Shown piece after piece: positions 1 to 9,657 of a stretch of DNA of 25,000 bases. A program made the translations under genes and the position numbers. The notes beneath the pieces are model-generated. The model was not told the origin of the DNA. It searched no databases and was given only the letters and a program-made list of their open reading frames with translations. Numbering within the stretch: the first letter of the stretch is position 1; each line of letters opens with the position of its first letter. The stretch spans positions 1 to 25,000 of the forward strand of contig CAUYUJ010014757.1 of the NCBI GenBank assembly GCA_963575745.1, read 5' to 3'. This DNA is from Prorocentrum cordatum. Its lineage: Eukaryota; Sar; Dinophyceae; Prorocentrales; Prorocentraceae.

Positions 1-216
1 AGTAGGCCACGAAGGGTGACAGCGGGGACACGAAGGGAATGCGTATGGGGCCACGAAGAGAGCGAACGAGCGGGGGCCACGAAGTGCAGATAATGCGGGG
101 CCACAGAAGGCAACTATGGGGCCACTGAGGGTAGCAACTGGGCCACGTAGGACAGTGCGGGGGACACAAATGGCGACAGCGGGGCCACGAAGGGCATGCA
201 CATGGGGCCACAACGG
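1..216 (+). repeat. G-rich minisatellite, family A, copy 0 (cut by window edge)
   Basis: The stretch is made of degenerate units built on GGGGCCACGAAGGGC with variable spacers. It is nearly the same, base for base, as 6165-6380, so the window starts inside one copy of the composite family A unit. Spacing is less regular here than in the long arrays at 1280-1612 and 2940-3404. The open frames are by-products of a period divisible by three. Confidence 0.85.
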
Positions 217-633
217 GCGCGACTCCTGGGTGCCTGGGTGTCGGGAGCGCGGCGCTTGGGCAAATTGCAAGAAATTCCAACGCAAGGCCATTCTTCACTA
301 AGTTGCAAGCAAGTCTCCAGCGAGAGCGCGACTCCAGAGCGCCAAGAGAACGATTCCTGCATAAGTTGTACGGAAATCCCAAGCGAGAGCGCGATTCCTG
401 AATTAAATGCGAAGAAATCTCTGGCGGGAGCGGGGGTCCTGGCTAAATTGTGAGGAAATCTTAGGCGGGAACCGTTGTTGTTGTAACCCGGGGGGCCAGG
501 GGCCAGTTTGAGCAGGAAGACTTCCCCTGTCCAAAAACAAGGTGCGAGCGTCGAGGGACACACTTTGATTGAGAAAAAACAAGGTGCATCGGCGGGGGGG
601 GTCAACAATAATTATTCCTCCGACTTGAGAATT
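217..633 (+). repeat. Family A left block, copy 1
   Basis: The block starts at GCGCGACTCCTGGGTGCC and runs to the CAA tract. The same block recurs at about 1655-1989, 3435-3793 and 6382-6792. Internal marks are repeated GCGAGAGCGCGA motifs about 60 bp apart, a GTTGTTGTTGTAACCCGGGG segment near 474, and CAACAATAATTATTC (603-617) just before the microsatellite. Copies 1 and 4 are closest to each other and share the stretch at 500-600 that copies 2 and 3 lack or alter. No convincing protein is encoded. Confidence 0.8.
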
Positions 634-649
634 CAACAACAACAACAGC

Positions 650-707
<58 letters not shown>

Positions 708-709
708 CC
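634..709 (+). repeat. (CAA)n microsatellite 1
   Basis: A nearly pure CAA run with one CAG interruption. It joins the left and right family A blocks. Confidence 0.97.
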
Positions 710-954
710 AATCATGTTAAGACTGTTCGCCCTTCTATGCTCGAGTGTCCAATAACGCACATGTCCCAAACCCTCGATACCCGCCCTCTTTCTTCGATCG
801 AGCCCCTTTTTGGGTGTATACCTTTCTTCCCAGCAGGCCGGGCCCCGGCAAGCGGCGGGGCGGCCGCGGACCGTCGGCCTGGCCAGCGGCAGCGCTGATC
901 GGTGGGGCGGCCGCGGACCGTCGACCCGACCCCAAGAGGGACGGACAGGGGACC
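710..954 (+). repeat. Family A right block, copy 1
   Basis: The block runs from ATCATGTTAAGACTGTTCGC to the GAC tract. It is repeated at 2113-2363 and 5780-6029. It holds an internal direct repeat of GGGGCGGCCGCGGACCGTCG (near 855-875 and 904-923). No gene is evident. Confidence 0.8.
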
Positions 955-1013
955 GACCACGACGACGACGACGACGACGACGTCGACAACAACGGCGACG
1001 ACGACGACGACGA
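955..1013 (+). repeat. (GAC)n microsatellite 1
   Basis: A GAC run with GTC and AAC interruptions, giving poly-Asp or poly-Arg in translation. It lies between the family A right block and the minisatellite, as at 2364-2418 and 6030-6114. Confidence 0.95.
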
Positions 1014-1039
1014 GAGAAAGCGAGAGCGAAAGAGAACGA

Positions 1040-1612
1040 CAGCAGGGCCACAAGGACACGAAGTAGGCCACGAAGTGCAACAGCGGGGACACGAAGGGAA
1101 TGCATATGGGGCAACGAAGAGCGCGAACGAGCGGGGGCCACGAAGGGCAGATAATGCGGGGCCACAGAAGGCAACGATGGGGCCACTGAGGGTAGCAACT
1201 GGGCCACGTAGGACAGATGGATATGGGGCAACCACGGGCGCGAACGAGCGGGGGCCATGAAGGGCCTACATATATGGGGCCACGAAAGGCAGCGAGGGGG
1301 CCACGAAGGGATGCAGCGGGGCCACGAAGGGCAGCGAGGGGGCCACGAAGGGATGCAACGGGGCCACGAAGGGCAGCGAGGGGGCCACGAAGGGCTGCAA
1401 CGGGGCCACGAAGGGCTGCGACGGGGCCACGAAGGGCAACGAGGGGGCCACGAAGGGCTGCAGCGGGGCCACGAAGGGCAGCGAGGGGGCCGCGAAGGGC
1501 TGCAACGGGGCCACGAAGGACTGCGAGGGGGCCACGAAGGACTGCAACGAGGCCACGAAACAAAGCGAGGGGGCCACGAAGGGCTGCAACGGGGCCACGA
1601 AGGGCAGGCAGC
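1040..1612 (+). repeat. 21-bp minisatellite array, copy 1
   Basis: Irregular units come first. From about 1280 the array becomes a regular tandem of GGGGCCACGAAGGGC followed by a 6-nt variable end, most often AGCGAG or TGCAAC. These two ends often alternate, giving a 42-bp higher-order period. The G runs give G-quadruplex potential on the plus strand. Long reading frames on both strands (for example the minus-strand frame 602-1726) are consequences of the 21-bp period and are not called as genes. Confidence 0.93.
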
Positions 1613-1989
1613 ACAATCCCGATTCCTATGTAATCTGTGAAGGAGTCCTAAGTGTGAGCGCGACTCCTGGGTACCTGGGTGTCGGGAGCGCGGCGCTGGA
1701 GTAAATCGCAAGAAATTCCAACGCAAGGGCGCTATTCTTCAGTAAATTGCAAGCAAATCTCCAGCGAGAGCGCGACTCCAGAGCGCCGGGAGAATAAATT
1801 CTAAGGAAATCCAAAGCGAAAGCGCGATTCCGAAATAAAACGCGAGGAAGTTTCGGGCGGGAGCGGGGGTCCTGGCTAAATTGTGAAGAAGTCTCAGGCG
1901 GGAGCCGCTGTTGGTGTAAACCGGGGGCCAACGACACAGTTTGACCCTCAAGATTTCCCCTGACACAGTCTGACCCTCAAGACTTACCC
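1613..1989 (+). repeat. Family A left block, copy 2
   Basis: This is homologous to 217-633. It has an extra leading segment of about 45 bp with GATTCCTATGTAATCTG, shared only with copy 3 (from 3400). It lacks the pre-CAA stretch seen in copies 1 and 4, carrying a short duplicated TGACCCTCAAGA motif (1941-1982) instead. Confidence 0.8.
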
Positions 1990-2112
1990 TCAACATCAAC
2001 CTCATCAACAACAACATCAACAACAATAACAATAATAATAACAACAACAACAACTACAACAAGAACAACAACAACAACAACAACAACAACTACAACAATA
2101 ACAACAACAACA
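1990..2112 (+). repeat. (CAA)n microsatellite 2, interrupted
   Basis: CAA units are interrupted by CAT, AAT and CTA triplets. It is more degenerate than the other five CAA tracts, which suggests it is older. Confidence 0.93.
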
Positions 2113-2363
2113 ATCATGTTAAGACAAGTCGCCCTTATCTGCCCGAGTGTCCAATAACGCGCATGTCCCAAACCCTCGATACCCGCCCTCTTCGTCTTCG
2201 ATCGAACCCCTTTTGGGGGGGATACCTTTTTTCTCTGCAGGCCGGGCTCCGGCAAGCGGAGGGGCGGCCGCGGACCGTCGGCCTGGCCAGCGGCAAATGC
2301 TGATCGGCGGGGCGGCCACGGACCGTCGACCCGACCCCAAGAGGGACGGACAGGGGACCGACC
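2113..2363 (+). repeat. Family A right block, copy 2
   Basis: Homologous to 710-954, starting ATCATGTTAAGAC and ending at the GAC tract. Confidence 0.8.
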
Positions 2364-2418
2364 ACGACGACGACGACGACGTCGACGACGGCGGCGACGA
2401 CGACGACGACGACGACGA
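2364..2418 (+). repeat. (GAC)n microsatellite 2
   Basis: A GAC run with GTC and GGC interruptions, in the same position in the composite unit as at 955-1013. Confidence 0.95.
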
Positions 2419-2447
2419 GCGAAAGCGAGAGCGAGAGAGAACGACAG

Positions 2448-3404
2448 CAGGGCCACAAGGACACGAAATAGGCCACGAAGGGCGACAGCGGGGACACGAC
2501 GGAAATGCGTATGGGGCCACGAAGAGCGCAAACGAACGGGGGCCACGAACGGCATACGTATACTGGGCCGCAAAGGGCAAGGACGGGGCCACTGAGGGCA
2601 GCAACGGGGCCAGGAAGGGCAGCGAGGGGGCCACGACGGGCGACAGCGGGGCCACGAAGGGCAGGAAGGGGGCCACGAAGGGCGACAACGGGGCTACGAA
2701 AGGCATGCGCATGGGGCCACGACGGGCGCGAATGATTGGGGGCCACGAAGGGCAGATCATGCGGGGCCACAGAAGGCAACGACGGGGCCACTGAAGGTAG
2801 CAACTGGGCCACGTAGGACAGTGAGGGGGCCACAAACGGCGACAGCGGGGCCACGAAGGGCATGCACATGGGACCACAACGGGCGCGAACGAACGGGGGC
2901 CACGAAGGGCATACGTATACTGGGCCGCGGAGGGCAAGGACGGGGCCACTGAGGGCAGCAACGGGGCGACGAAGGGCAGCGAGGGGGCCACGAAGGGCAG
3001 CGAGGGGGGCCACGAAGGGCATGCATATGGGGCCACCACGGGCGCGAACCAGCGGGGGCCACGAAGGGCATACATAGATGGGGCCACGAAAAGCAGCGAG
3101 GGGGCCACGAAGGGCAGCGAGGGGGCCGCGAAGGGCTGCAACGGGGCCACGAAGGGCTGCGACGGGGCCACGAAGGGCAGCGAGGGGGGCCACGAAGGGC
3201 TACAACGGGGCCACAAAACAAAGCGAGGGGGCCACGAAGGGCTGCAGCGGGGCCACGAAGGGCAGCGAGGGGGCCACGAGGGGCTGCAACGGGGCCGCGA
3301 AGGGCAGCGAGGGGGCCACGACGAAGGGCTGCAACGGGGCCACGAAATTAAGCGAGGGGGCCACGAAGGGCTGCAACGGGGCCACGAAGGGCAGCAGGAT
3401 TCCG
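2448..3404 (+). repeat. 21-bp minisatellite array, copy 2 (longest)
   Basis: About 950 bp of GGGGCCACGAAGGGC-based units. The 5' half contains a larger internal duplication: segments with GGCATACGTATACTGGGCCGC at about 2550-2570 and 2908-2930 are followed by similar sequence. The 3' part (about 2960-3404) is the regular 21-bp tandem. The expansion against copies 0 and 3 points to unequal exchange or slippage. Confidence 0.92.
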
Positions 3405-3793
3405 ATTCCTATGTAATCTGCGAGGGAGTCCTAAACCTGAGCGCGACCCTTGGGTGCCTGGGTGTCGGGAGCGCGGCGCTTGAATACATTGCAAGAGTTT
3501 CCACCGCAAGGACGCTATTCTTCAGTAAATTGCAAGCAAGTCTCCAGCGAGAGCGCGAATCCAGAGCGCCGGGAGAGCGACTCCTGAGTAAAGTGTAAGG
3601 AAGTCCCAAGCGAAAACGCGATTCCGGAATAGGACGTCTCGGGCGGGAGCGGGGGTCCTGGCTAAATTGCTGGGGAATCTCAGGCGGGAGCCGTTGTTGT
3701 TGTAACCCGGGGTCCAACGACACAGTTTGACGCTCAAAATTTTTCCTTGCTAAAAAACAGGGTGCGATCCCCGGGAAGGGCACATCAATCGAG
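3405..3793 (+). repeat. Family A left block, copy 3
   Basis: It begins with the GATTCCTATGTAATCTG segment shared with copy 2, then the GCGCGACCCTTGGGTGCC version of the block. It ends at a CAA tract that is followed by family B sequence rather than by the expected family A right block. Confidence 0.8.
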
Positions 3794-3794
3794 C

Positions 3795-3838
<44 letters not shown>
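3794..3838 (+). repeat. (CAA)n microsatellite 3
   Basis: A pure CAA run of about 15 units at the junction between the family A left block and family B copy 1. Confidence 0.96.
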
Positions 3839-3839
<1 letters not shown>

Positions 3840-4762
3840 CATTTTACCCGAACGCGTGGTGTTCTCCCCAGTGCCAGGGTTTTCATACGACACCAGGCAA
3901 TACCCCCACTTCGTGGGGGGGCATTACAAGCTCTACCAAATATCCAAACGACTCTGCGCGACCACCCAAACCCAGCTTCCCGCCCTATGACGTTGGGACA
4001 CTTCACTTCGTGGCGTGCGGACGACCGTGGCTACTACACTGGCGTGGGGTACACACCCACAGAACTTGGTCACTTATTCGGGGCGCGCGCATTAGTTGCC
4101 AGCGCGGGTGGAAATTTTGAAAAGTCGTGCAGCTGTTTTTCGAGGACCTACGGTGCGATTCGTGTGATTTTTATGATGCGCGGTGGTAAAATTCTTAAGA
4201 ACCCAATGGTTTTTGGAGATTTCGGCGTGCGCGCGCGAAGAAAAAACGAATGTGTCCCGCATGGTATTATTTGACAGGGATGATGGCCCTGGCAGGTGCG
4301 CAACCGTTGTCGCAGAAGTTCGAAAAAGTTGCTCGCTAAAGCCCGTTTGACAGAAATGTTTAAAAAGTGTTGGGTTTCCTACGAATCCGCAAGAGCGCGC
4401 GGGATGAGATTTTGACAATTTTTTGTTGAAAAAACATTGGTTTTTTGATGTTTTTATGTTAAAATCGCTGCGAACACTAAGGTTTTGGAAGGATTTCGTC
4501 TTGCGCGCGCGAATGTCCACTTTACCTTATTTTTTGCCAGGGATTCTTGAAATTTGATTATATTAGAACAAGAAATGTAATTTTCTATTGTTTTTTGCAA
4601 GGGAAAGCGGATTACAACAAAACAACCGGATCCTGTACACACCCTCTTTTCTGAGGCTTCCTCACGAAAATGATGAAAATGTAGCTGCGGCCTAGGCGGC
4701 GCAGGGGGGGCGCGCACCAGGGGGCCCAACAATAATTATTCTTTAGAATAAATAATGTTCAA

Positions 4763-4763
<1 letters not shown>
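3839..4763 (+). repeat. Family B repeat, copy 1 (long form)
   Basis: The unit begins near the motif CCAGTGCCAGGGTTTTCATA and ends CCAACAATAATTATTC...AATGTTCA before a CAA tract. It matches 4928-5688 along most of its length. It carries the hairpin CCCCCAC-TTC-GTGGGGG (near 3903-3920) and two segments each ending in a GCGCGCGCGAA motif (near 4228 and 4503). About 160 bp (about 4035-4225) are absent from copy 2. The short open frames are not conserved in both copies, so I call no gene. Confidence 0.8.
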
Positions 4764-4855
<92 letters not shown>

Positions 4856-4868
4856 GAGCAGCAACAGC

Positions 4869-4900
<32 letters not shown>

Positions 4901-4927
4901 GAACAACAACAACAACAACAACAACAA
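4764..4927 (+). repeat. (CAA)n microsatellite 4 (longest)
   Basis: About 55 CAA-type triplets with a few CAG and GAA variants near 4855-4900. It separates the two family B copies. Confidence 0.97.
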
Positions 4928-5688
4928 TTACTAGCACGTGGGGACACTCCGTTCTCACCAGTGCCAGGGTTTTCATAGGAGGCGGGCAATACCCCCACTT
5001 TGTGGGGGGCCGGTTCAAGCTCTACCAAATTTCCAAACGACTCTTCGCCACCACCCACACCCAGCTTCCCGCCCTATGACGTTCGGACACTTCACTTCGT
5101 GGCATGCGGACGACCGTGGCTACTATTCAGGGCCCCGCGGCCGACGACGACGGCGTGCGCGCGCGAAGAAAAAACGAATGTGTCCCGCATGGTATTATTT
5201 GACAGGGATGGTGGCCCTGGCAGGTGCGCAACCGTTGTTGCAGAAGTCCGAAAAAGTTGCTAGCAAAAGCCCGTTTGACTGAAATGTTTAAAAAGTGTTG
5301 GGTTTCCTACGAATCCGCAAGAGCGCGCGGGATGAAATTTCGACAATGTTTTTTTGAAAAACCATTGGTTTTTTATGTTTTTATATTAAAATCGCTACGA
5401 AAACTAAGGTTTTGGAAGGATTTCGTCTTGCGCGCGCGAATGCCCACTTTACCTTATTTTTGTGCAAGGGATTCTTGAAGTTTGGATATGTTAGAAAAAG
5501 AATTTTCATTTTATAGTGTTTTTTGCAAGGGAAAGCGGGGGACAACAAAACAACCGGATCTGGACCACATCGTTTTTTCCTGAGACTTCCTCACGAAAAT
5601 GATGAAAATGTGGCTGCGGCCTAGGCGCGGCGGGGGGGCCGCGCACCAGGGGTCCCAACAATAATTATTCTTAAGAAGAAATAATGTT
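4928..5688 (+). repeat. Family B repeat, copy 2 (short form)
   Basis: Same layout as copy 1. The hairpin is CCCCCAC-TTT-GTGGGGG (near 4993-5009), with the stem conserved and the loop changed by one base. An internal segment is missing, replaced near 5130-5150 by a GC-rich stretch (CCCCGCGGCCGACGACGACGG). It ends CCAACAATAATTATTC...AATGTTCA, as in copy 1. Confidence 0.8.
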
Positions 5689-5689
5689 C

Positions 5690-5747
<58 letters not shown>

Positions 5748-5779
5748 GCAGCAGCAGCAGCAGCAACAACAGCAGCAAC
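5689..5779 (+). repeat. (CAA)n microsatellite 5, with CAG run
   Basis: CAA units, then a short CAG-rich 3' end, leading straight into the family A right block. Confidence 0.96.
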
Positions 5780-6029
5780 CAAATGTTAAGACTGTTCGCC
5801 CTTATATGCTCGAGTGTCCGTTAACGCGTATTTCCAAAACACTCGATACCCGCCCTCTTCGTCTTCGATCGAACCCCTTTCGGGGGGTATACCTTTCTTC
5901 CCAGCAGGCCGGGCCCCGGCAAGCGGAGGGGCGGCCGCGGACCGTCGGCTTGGCCAGCGGCAGCGCTGATCGGCGGGGCAGCCGCGGACCGTCGACCCGA
6001 CCCCAGGAGGGACGGACAGGGGACCGACC
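5780..6029 (+). repeat. Family A right block, copy 3
   Basis: Homologous to 710-954, starting AAATGTTAAGACTGTTCGCC. It appears to be the displaced partner of the left block at 3405-3793, since two family B units lie between them. Confidence 0.8.
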
Positions 6030-6070
<41 letters not shown>

Positions 6071-6114
6071 AACGTCGAAGACGACGGCGACGACGACGAC
6101 GGCGGCGACGACGA
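6030..6114 (+). repeat. (GAC)n microsatellite 3
   Basis: The longest of the three GAC runs, with AAC, GTC, GAA and GGC interruptions. Confidence 0.95.
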
Positions 6115-6145
6115 GCGAAAGCGAGAGCGAGAGAGAACGACAGCA

Positions 6146-6380
6146 GGGCCACGAAGGGCACGAATTAGGCCACGAAGGGCGACAGCGGGGACAAGAAGGG
6201 AATGCGTATGGGGCCACGAAGAGCGCGAACGAGCGGGGGGCACGAAGTGCAGGTAATGCGGGGCCATAGAAGGCAACGACGGGGCCACTGAGGGTAGCAA
6301 CTGGGCCACGTAGGACAGTGAGGGGGACACAAATGGCGACAGCGGGGCCACGAAGGGCATGCACATGGGGCCACAACGGG
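6146..6380 (+). repeat. G-rich minisatellite, copy 3 (short)
   Basis: A short version of the GGGGCCACGAAGGGC-based array, near-identical to 1-216, leading directly into the left block without the extra segment of copies 2 and 3. Confidence 0.88.
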
Positions 6381-6381
6381 C

Positions 6382-6792
6382 GCGACTCCTGGGTGCCTGG
6401 GTGTCGGGAGCGCGGCGCTTGGGCAAATTGCTGGAAATTCCAACGCAAGGCCATTCTTCAGTAAGTTGCAAGCAAGCCTCAAGCGAGAGCGCGACTCCAG
6501 AGCGCCGGGAGAGCGAATTCTGAATAAATTGTAAGGAAGTCCCAAGCGAGAGCGCGATTCCTGAATAACGTTCGAGGAAGTCTCGGGCGGGAGCGGGGGT
6601 CCTGGCTAAATTGTAAGGAAGTCTCAGGCGGGAGCCGTTGTTGTTGTAACCCGGGGGCCAGGGGGCCAGTTTGAGCAGGAAGACTTCCCCTGTCAAAAAA
6701 CAGGGTGCGAGCGTCGAGGGGCACACTTTGATTGAGAAAAAACAGTATGCACCGGTGGGGGGATCAACAATAATTATTCAGACATGAGAATT
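6382..6792 (+). repeat. Family A left block, copy 4
   Basis: Closest to copy 1 (217-633), including the GCAGGAAGACTTCCCCTGTC stretch and CAACAATAATTATTC before the CAA tract. This is the last family A sequence in the window. Confidence 0.82.
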
Positions 6793-6904
<112 letters not shown>

Positions 6905-7029
6905 CACAAGAAAGAGGCGACGAAAACAAGCAAGTCGACGGCAACAAACATTACAAGTTGCATTACCTGTCCAAGGCAGTGGAGGATCGGAAGGAAAAGG
7001 ACCGTTCGAGTCCACCGTGCACGGGCGGG

Positions 7030-7375
7030 GCGAGGAGGGGGAGGAGGAGAAGGAGGAGGAGGAGGAGAAGGAGGAGGAGGAGGAGGAGAAGGAGGAGGAG
7101 ACGGAGTGAGGTACGGATGCCACCGGCGACAGGCGACAGTCGGAGGAGGAGGAGGGGGACGACGACGGAGGACGGAGGGGGGAGGGAGGACGGAGGAGGA
7201 GGAGGAGGAGGAGGGGAGGAGAAGGAGAGGAAGGAGGAGAGGAGGAGGAGGGAGGAGGAGGAGGAGGAGGAGGAGGAAGGAGGCAGTAGAAGCAGGAGGA
7301 GGAGGAGGAGGATCAGAAGGAGGAAGAGGAGGAGGAGGAGGGGGGGAGGAGGAGGAGGAGGGAAAAGACCGTTCG
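7030..7375 (+). repeat. (AGG)n-rich polypurine tract
   Basis: AGG/GGA triplets with AGA and ACG interruptions make about 350 bp that is almost all purine on the plus strand apart from a mixed segment at about 7100-7150. It could form triplex or G-quadruplex structures. The frames are low-complexity and not called as genes. Confidence 0.93.
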
Positions 7376-7527
7376 GACCTCGCAGAGGGGCCGCCCGCGC
7401 TGCGCGCGCCGCCGCACGCCCGCGCCTCGCGGGCGGCGCCGCGCCGCCCGGCCCCAGCTTCTCCGCGCCGCGCCGCGCGGGGAGCGCCGCGGCAGCCGAG
7501 AGGCGGCGCCGCGGTGGGCGGCGGAGG
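7376..7527. other. Extremely GC-rich, CpG-dense patch
   Basis: About 150 bp dominated by GCGCGCC, GCCGCC and CGGCGGCGCC motifs with many short inverted repeats. It sits between the AGG tract and the CTC tract. I see no gene; a CpG-island-like role is only a guess. Confidence 0.5.
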
Positions 7528-7590
7528 CAGACCTCCACCTCCTCCTCCTCCTCCTCTCCTCCTCCTCCTCCTCCTCCATTCACATCATCA

Positions 7591-7621
<31 letters not shown>

Positions 7622-7650
7622 TATCATCATCATATCATCAGCATCATCAT

Positions 7651-7690
<40 letters not shown>

Positions 7691-7721
7691 CATCATCATA
7701 ATCATCATCAATCATCATCTC

Positions 7722-7756
<35 letters not shown>

Positions 7757-7783
7757 TCATCATTCATCATCATCATCATCATC

Positions 7784-7827
<44 letters not shown>

Positions 7828-7872
7828 TCATATCCTCATCATCATCATCATCGTCGTCGTCATCATCATCCT
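7528..7872 (+). repeat. (CTC)n then (ATC)n microsatellites
   Basis: A short CTC run (about 7531-7577) is followed by about 290 bp of ATC repeat with phase slips and a final GTC cluster near 7850. Confidence 0.95.
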
Positions 7873-8050
7873 CGCCCCTCGCCCCTCGCCCCTCGCCCCT
7901 CGCCCCTCGCCCCTCGCGCCTCGCGCCTCGCTCCTCGCCCCTCGCCCCTCGCTGGGCAGCGGGCTGAGGCTCCCCGCTCCCTCGCTCCTCGCTCCCCGCG
8001 GGGCAGCGGGCCGAGGGCCCCCGCTCCTCGCTCCTCGCTCTGCGGAGGCT
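7868..8050 (+). repeat. 7-bp CTCGCCC array and decayed derivatives
   Basis: CTCGCCC is repeated about eight times with GCG and TCC variants. It then breaks down into CTCGCTC-type units. Two related longer segments follow (GGGCAGCGGGCTGAGG near 7953 and GGGCAGCGGGCCGAGG near 8002). A related CTCGCTCTTCG run reappears at 8566-8607. Confidence 0.88.
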
Positions 8051-8248
8051 GCCTCTTCTGGAACATCTCACGCACGATCCCGTGGGGGGGGGAGGGGCTT
8101 GGGGCCCCGGGCACGGCAGGCTCGTGCCGTGCCGACTTCGGCGTCGGTCCCTGACACCGCGGGGATCGTGCAACCTTGGACGATCGGCCGTTCCCGCAAC
8201 GTTCGACCATTCCGCATCGATCGATGGAGGCCCTGCTGGCGGCGCGCA

Positions 8249-8303
8249 GGAGGAGGAGGAGGAGGAGGAGGAGGAGGAGGAGGAGGAGGAGGAGGAGGAG
8301 GAG
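8249..8303 (+). repeat. (AGG)n microsatellite
   Basis: A pure AGG run of about 17 units following GGCGGCGCGC. Confidence 0.96.
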
Positions 8304-9240
8304 GGGGCGGACGTCTGGCTCTGGCCCACCCCGCCCAAGCCTTTGCACTCGCGGTCGGTTCTCGCGCTGCGTCGCCCCAGCGGCGGCCCCGCCGCCTGCG
8401 TTCGACGCTGGGAGCGGAGCACGGCACCGAGCAGCACTGCTCGGAGGTCCGCGCGGAAGCGTGGGCTGGCGCTGGACCCCGCCCGCGCCCCGGCGCGCGT
8501 CGGGGGCCGATGCAATACATCCGCGCGGACCGCCGAGGCGTGATGCTCATGCAGATCTCTGTGATTCCGCTCCTCGCTCTTCGCTCCTCGCTCTTCGCTC
8601 CTCGCTGAGGGTCCCCTCGGCGCACTCCTGTGCTCTCTCGGGGGGAGGCGCGACAGAGAATGGCGGACAGGGGAGTGCTTTGGAAAAGGAGAGGGGGCGT
8701 GCATGAATGGGGGGTATGAGAATGCTGAAGGATAGCAAGGGAAGGATGGGGAGGGTGAGGATGATGTTGATGACCAGGGGGAGGAGCATCGAAGACGCCT
8801 GCGGCGAGTCGCCGCCGCACCGCCGCCCCCCTGCCATTGAGACGGGCCTGTGTGGCTCGATGCTGTCGAAACGCATCGGGTTTGTACGATACAGTCGGGG
8901 CCTTGACCTAAGGAACCCTAAATAAGGAACGAGGCCACCTTTTCCCATAAGGTAAACTTCGATTCCCCATGGAAAACCTAAGGAAAACCCGAGGCAAACT
9001 GTTAAACAATCAAGGAACACCGAGCCCCTCGCCAACGAGAAGGGTTCCTTCTTCAGCGCCCCGACTGTACTCGACGTGAGCTGACTCGACTGCGTCTTTG
9101 ACTTCTGCGGGCCCGCGTGGGTCGCCTCCGGGCCGACGTGGGGCGCTGCAGGGGGGCCACCCTCGCTGGCTCTGGCACGCCCCGCTACTGCTCGACCGCC
9201 GTCTGACCCTCTTGCGGCCCGCATTGTATACATAATAAAT
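8304..9240. other. No recognisable gene
   Basis: GC-rich, mostly non-repetitive sequence. It contains a CTCGCTCTTCG repeat (8566-8607) and a segment with several TAAGGAA/CCTAAGG motifs (about 8905-9000). A minus-strand open frame (9233-8547) has no motif I recognise and crosses the low-complexity run, so I do not call it. Confidence 0.4.
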
Positions 9241-9252
9241 GTTTAGCCATAC

Positions 9253-9626
9253 CATACATACATGCACGCATACATACATACATACATACATGCATGCATG
9301 CATACATACATACATACATACATATATACATACATACATGCATGCATGCATGCATGCATGCATGCATACATACATAAAGCCATACATACATACGTACACA
9401 CATACATAGATTACATACACACAGACATACATACATACATACATACATACATACATACATGCATACATACATGCATGCATGCATGCATGCATACATACAT
9501 ACATACATACATTACATACACACACAGACATGCATACATACATACATACATACATACATACATACATGCATGCATGCATGCATGCATACATGCATACATA
9601 CATACATACATACATACATACATACA

Positions 9627-9657
<31 letters not shown>

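Noticed and set aside
1280-1612. CRISPR-like repeat-spacer array
   Set aside because: The 'spacers' are 6 nt and recur; this is an ordinary minisatellite in eukaryotic-looking DNA.
602-1726. Long minus- and plus-strand open frames across the minisatellites, including 2119-3216
   Set aside because: They consist of 7-residue repeats (for example GPRRAA or WPRCSPS) forced by a 21-bp period; every frame on both strands is open to some extent.
5000-5040. tRNA-like B box (GGTTCAAGCTC) in family B, suggesting a tRNA-derived SINE
   Set aside because: Copy 1 reads GCATTACAAGCTC at the same place, no A box is placed correctly, and no cloverleaf can be drawn.
8547-9233. 228-codon minus-strand frame
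   Set aside because: It runs through simple repeat at its 3' end, has no recognised domain and no supporting context.
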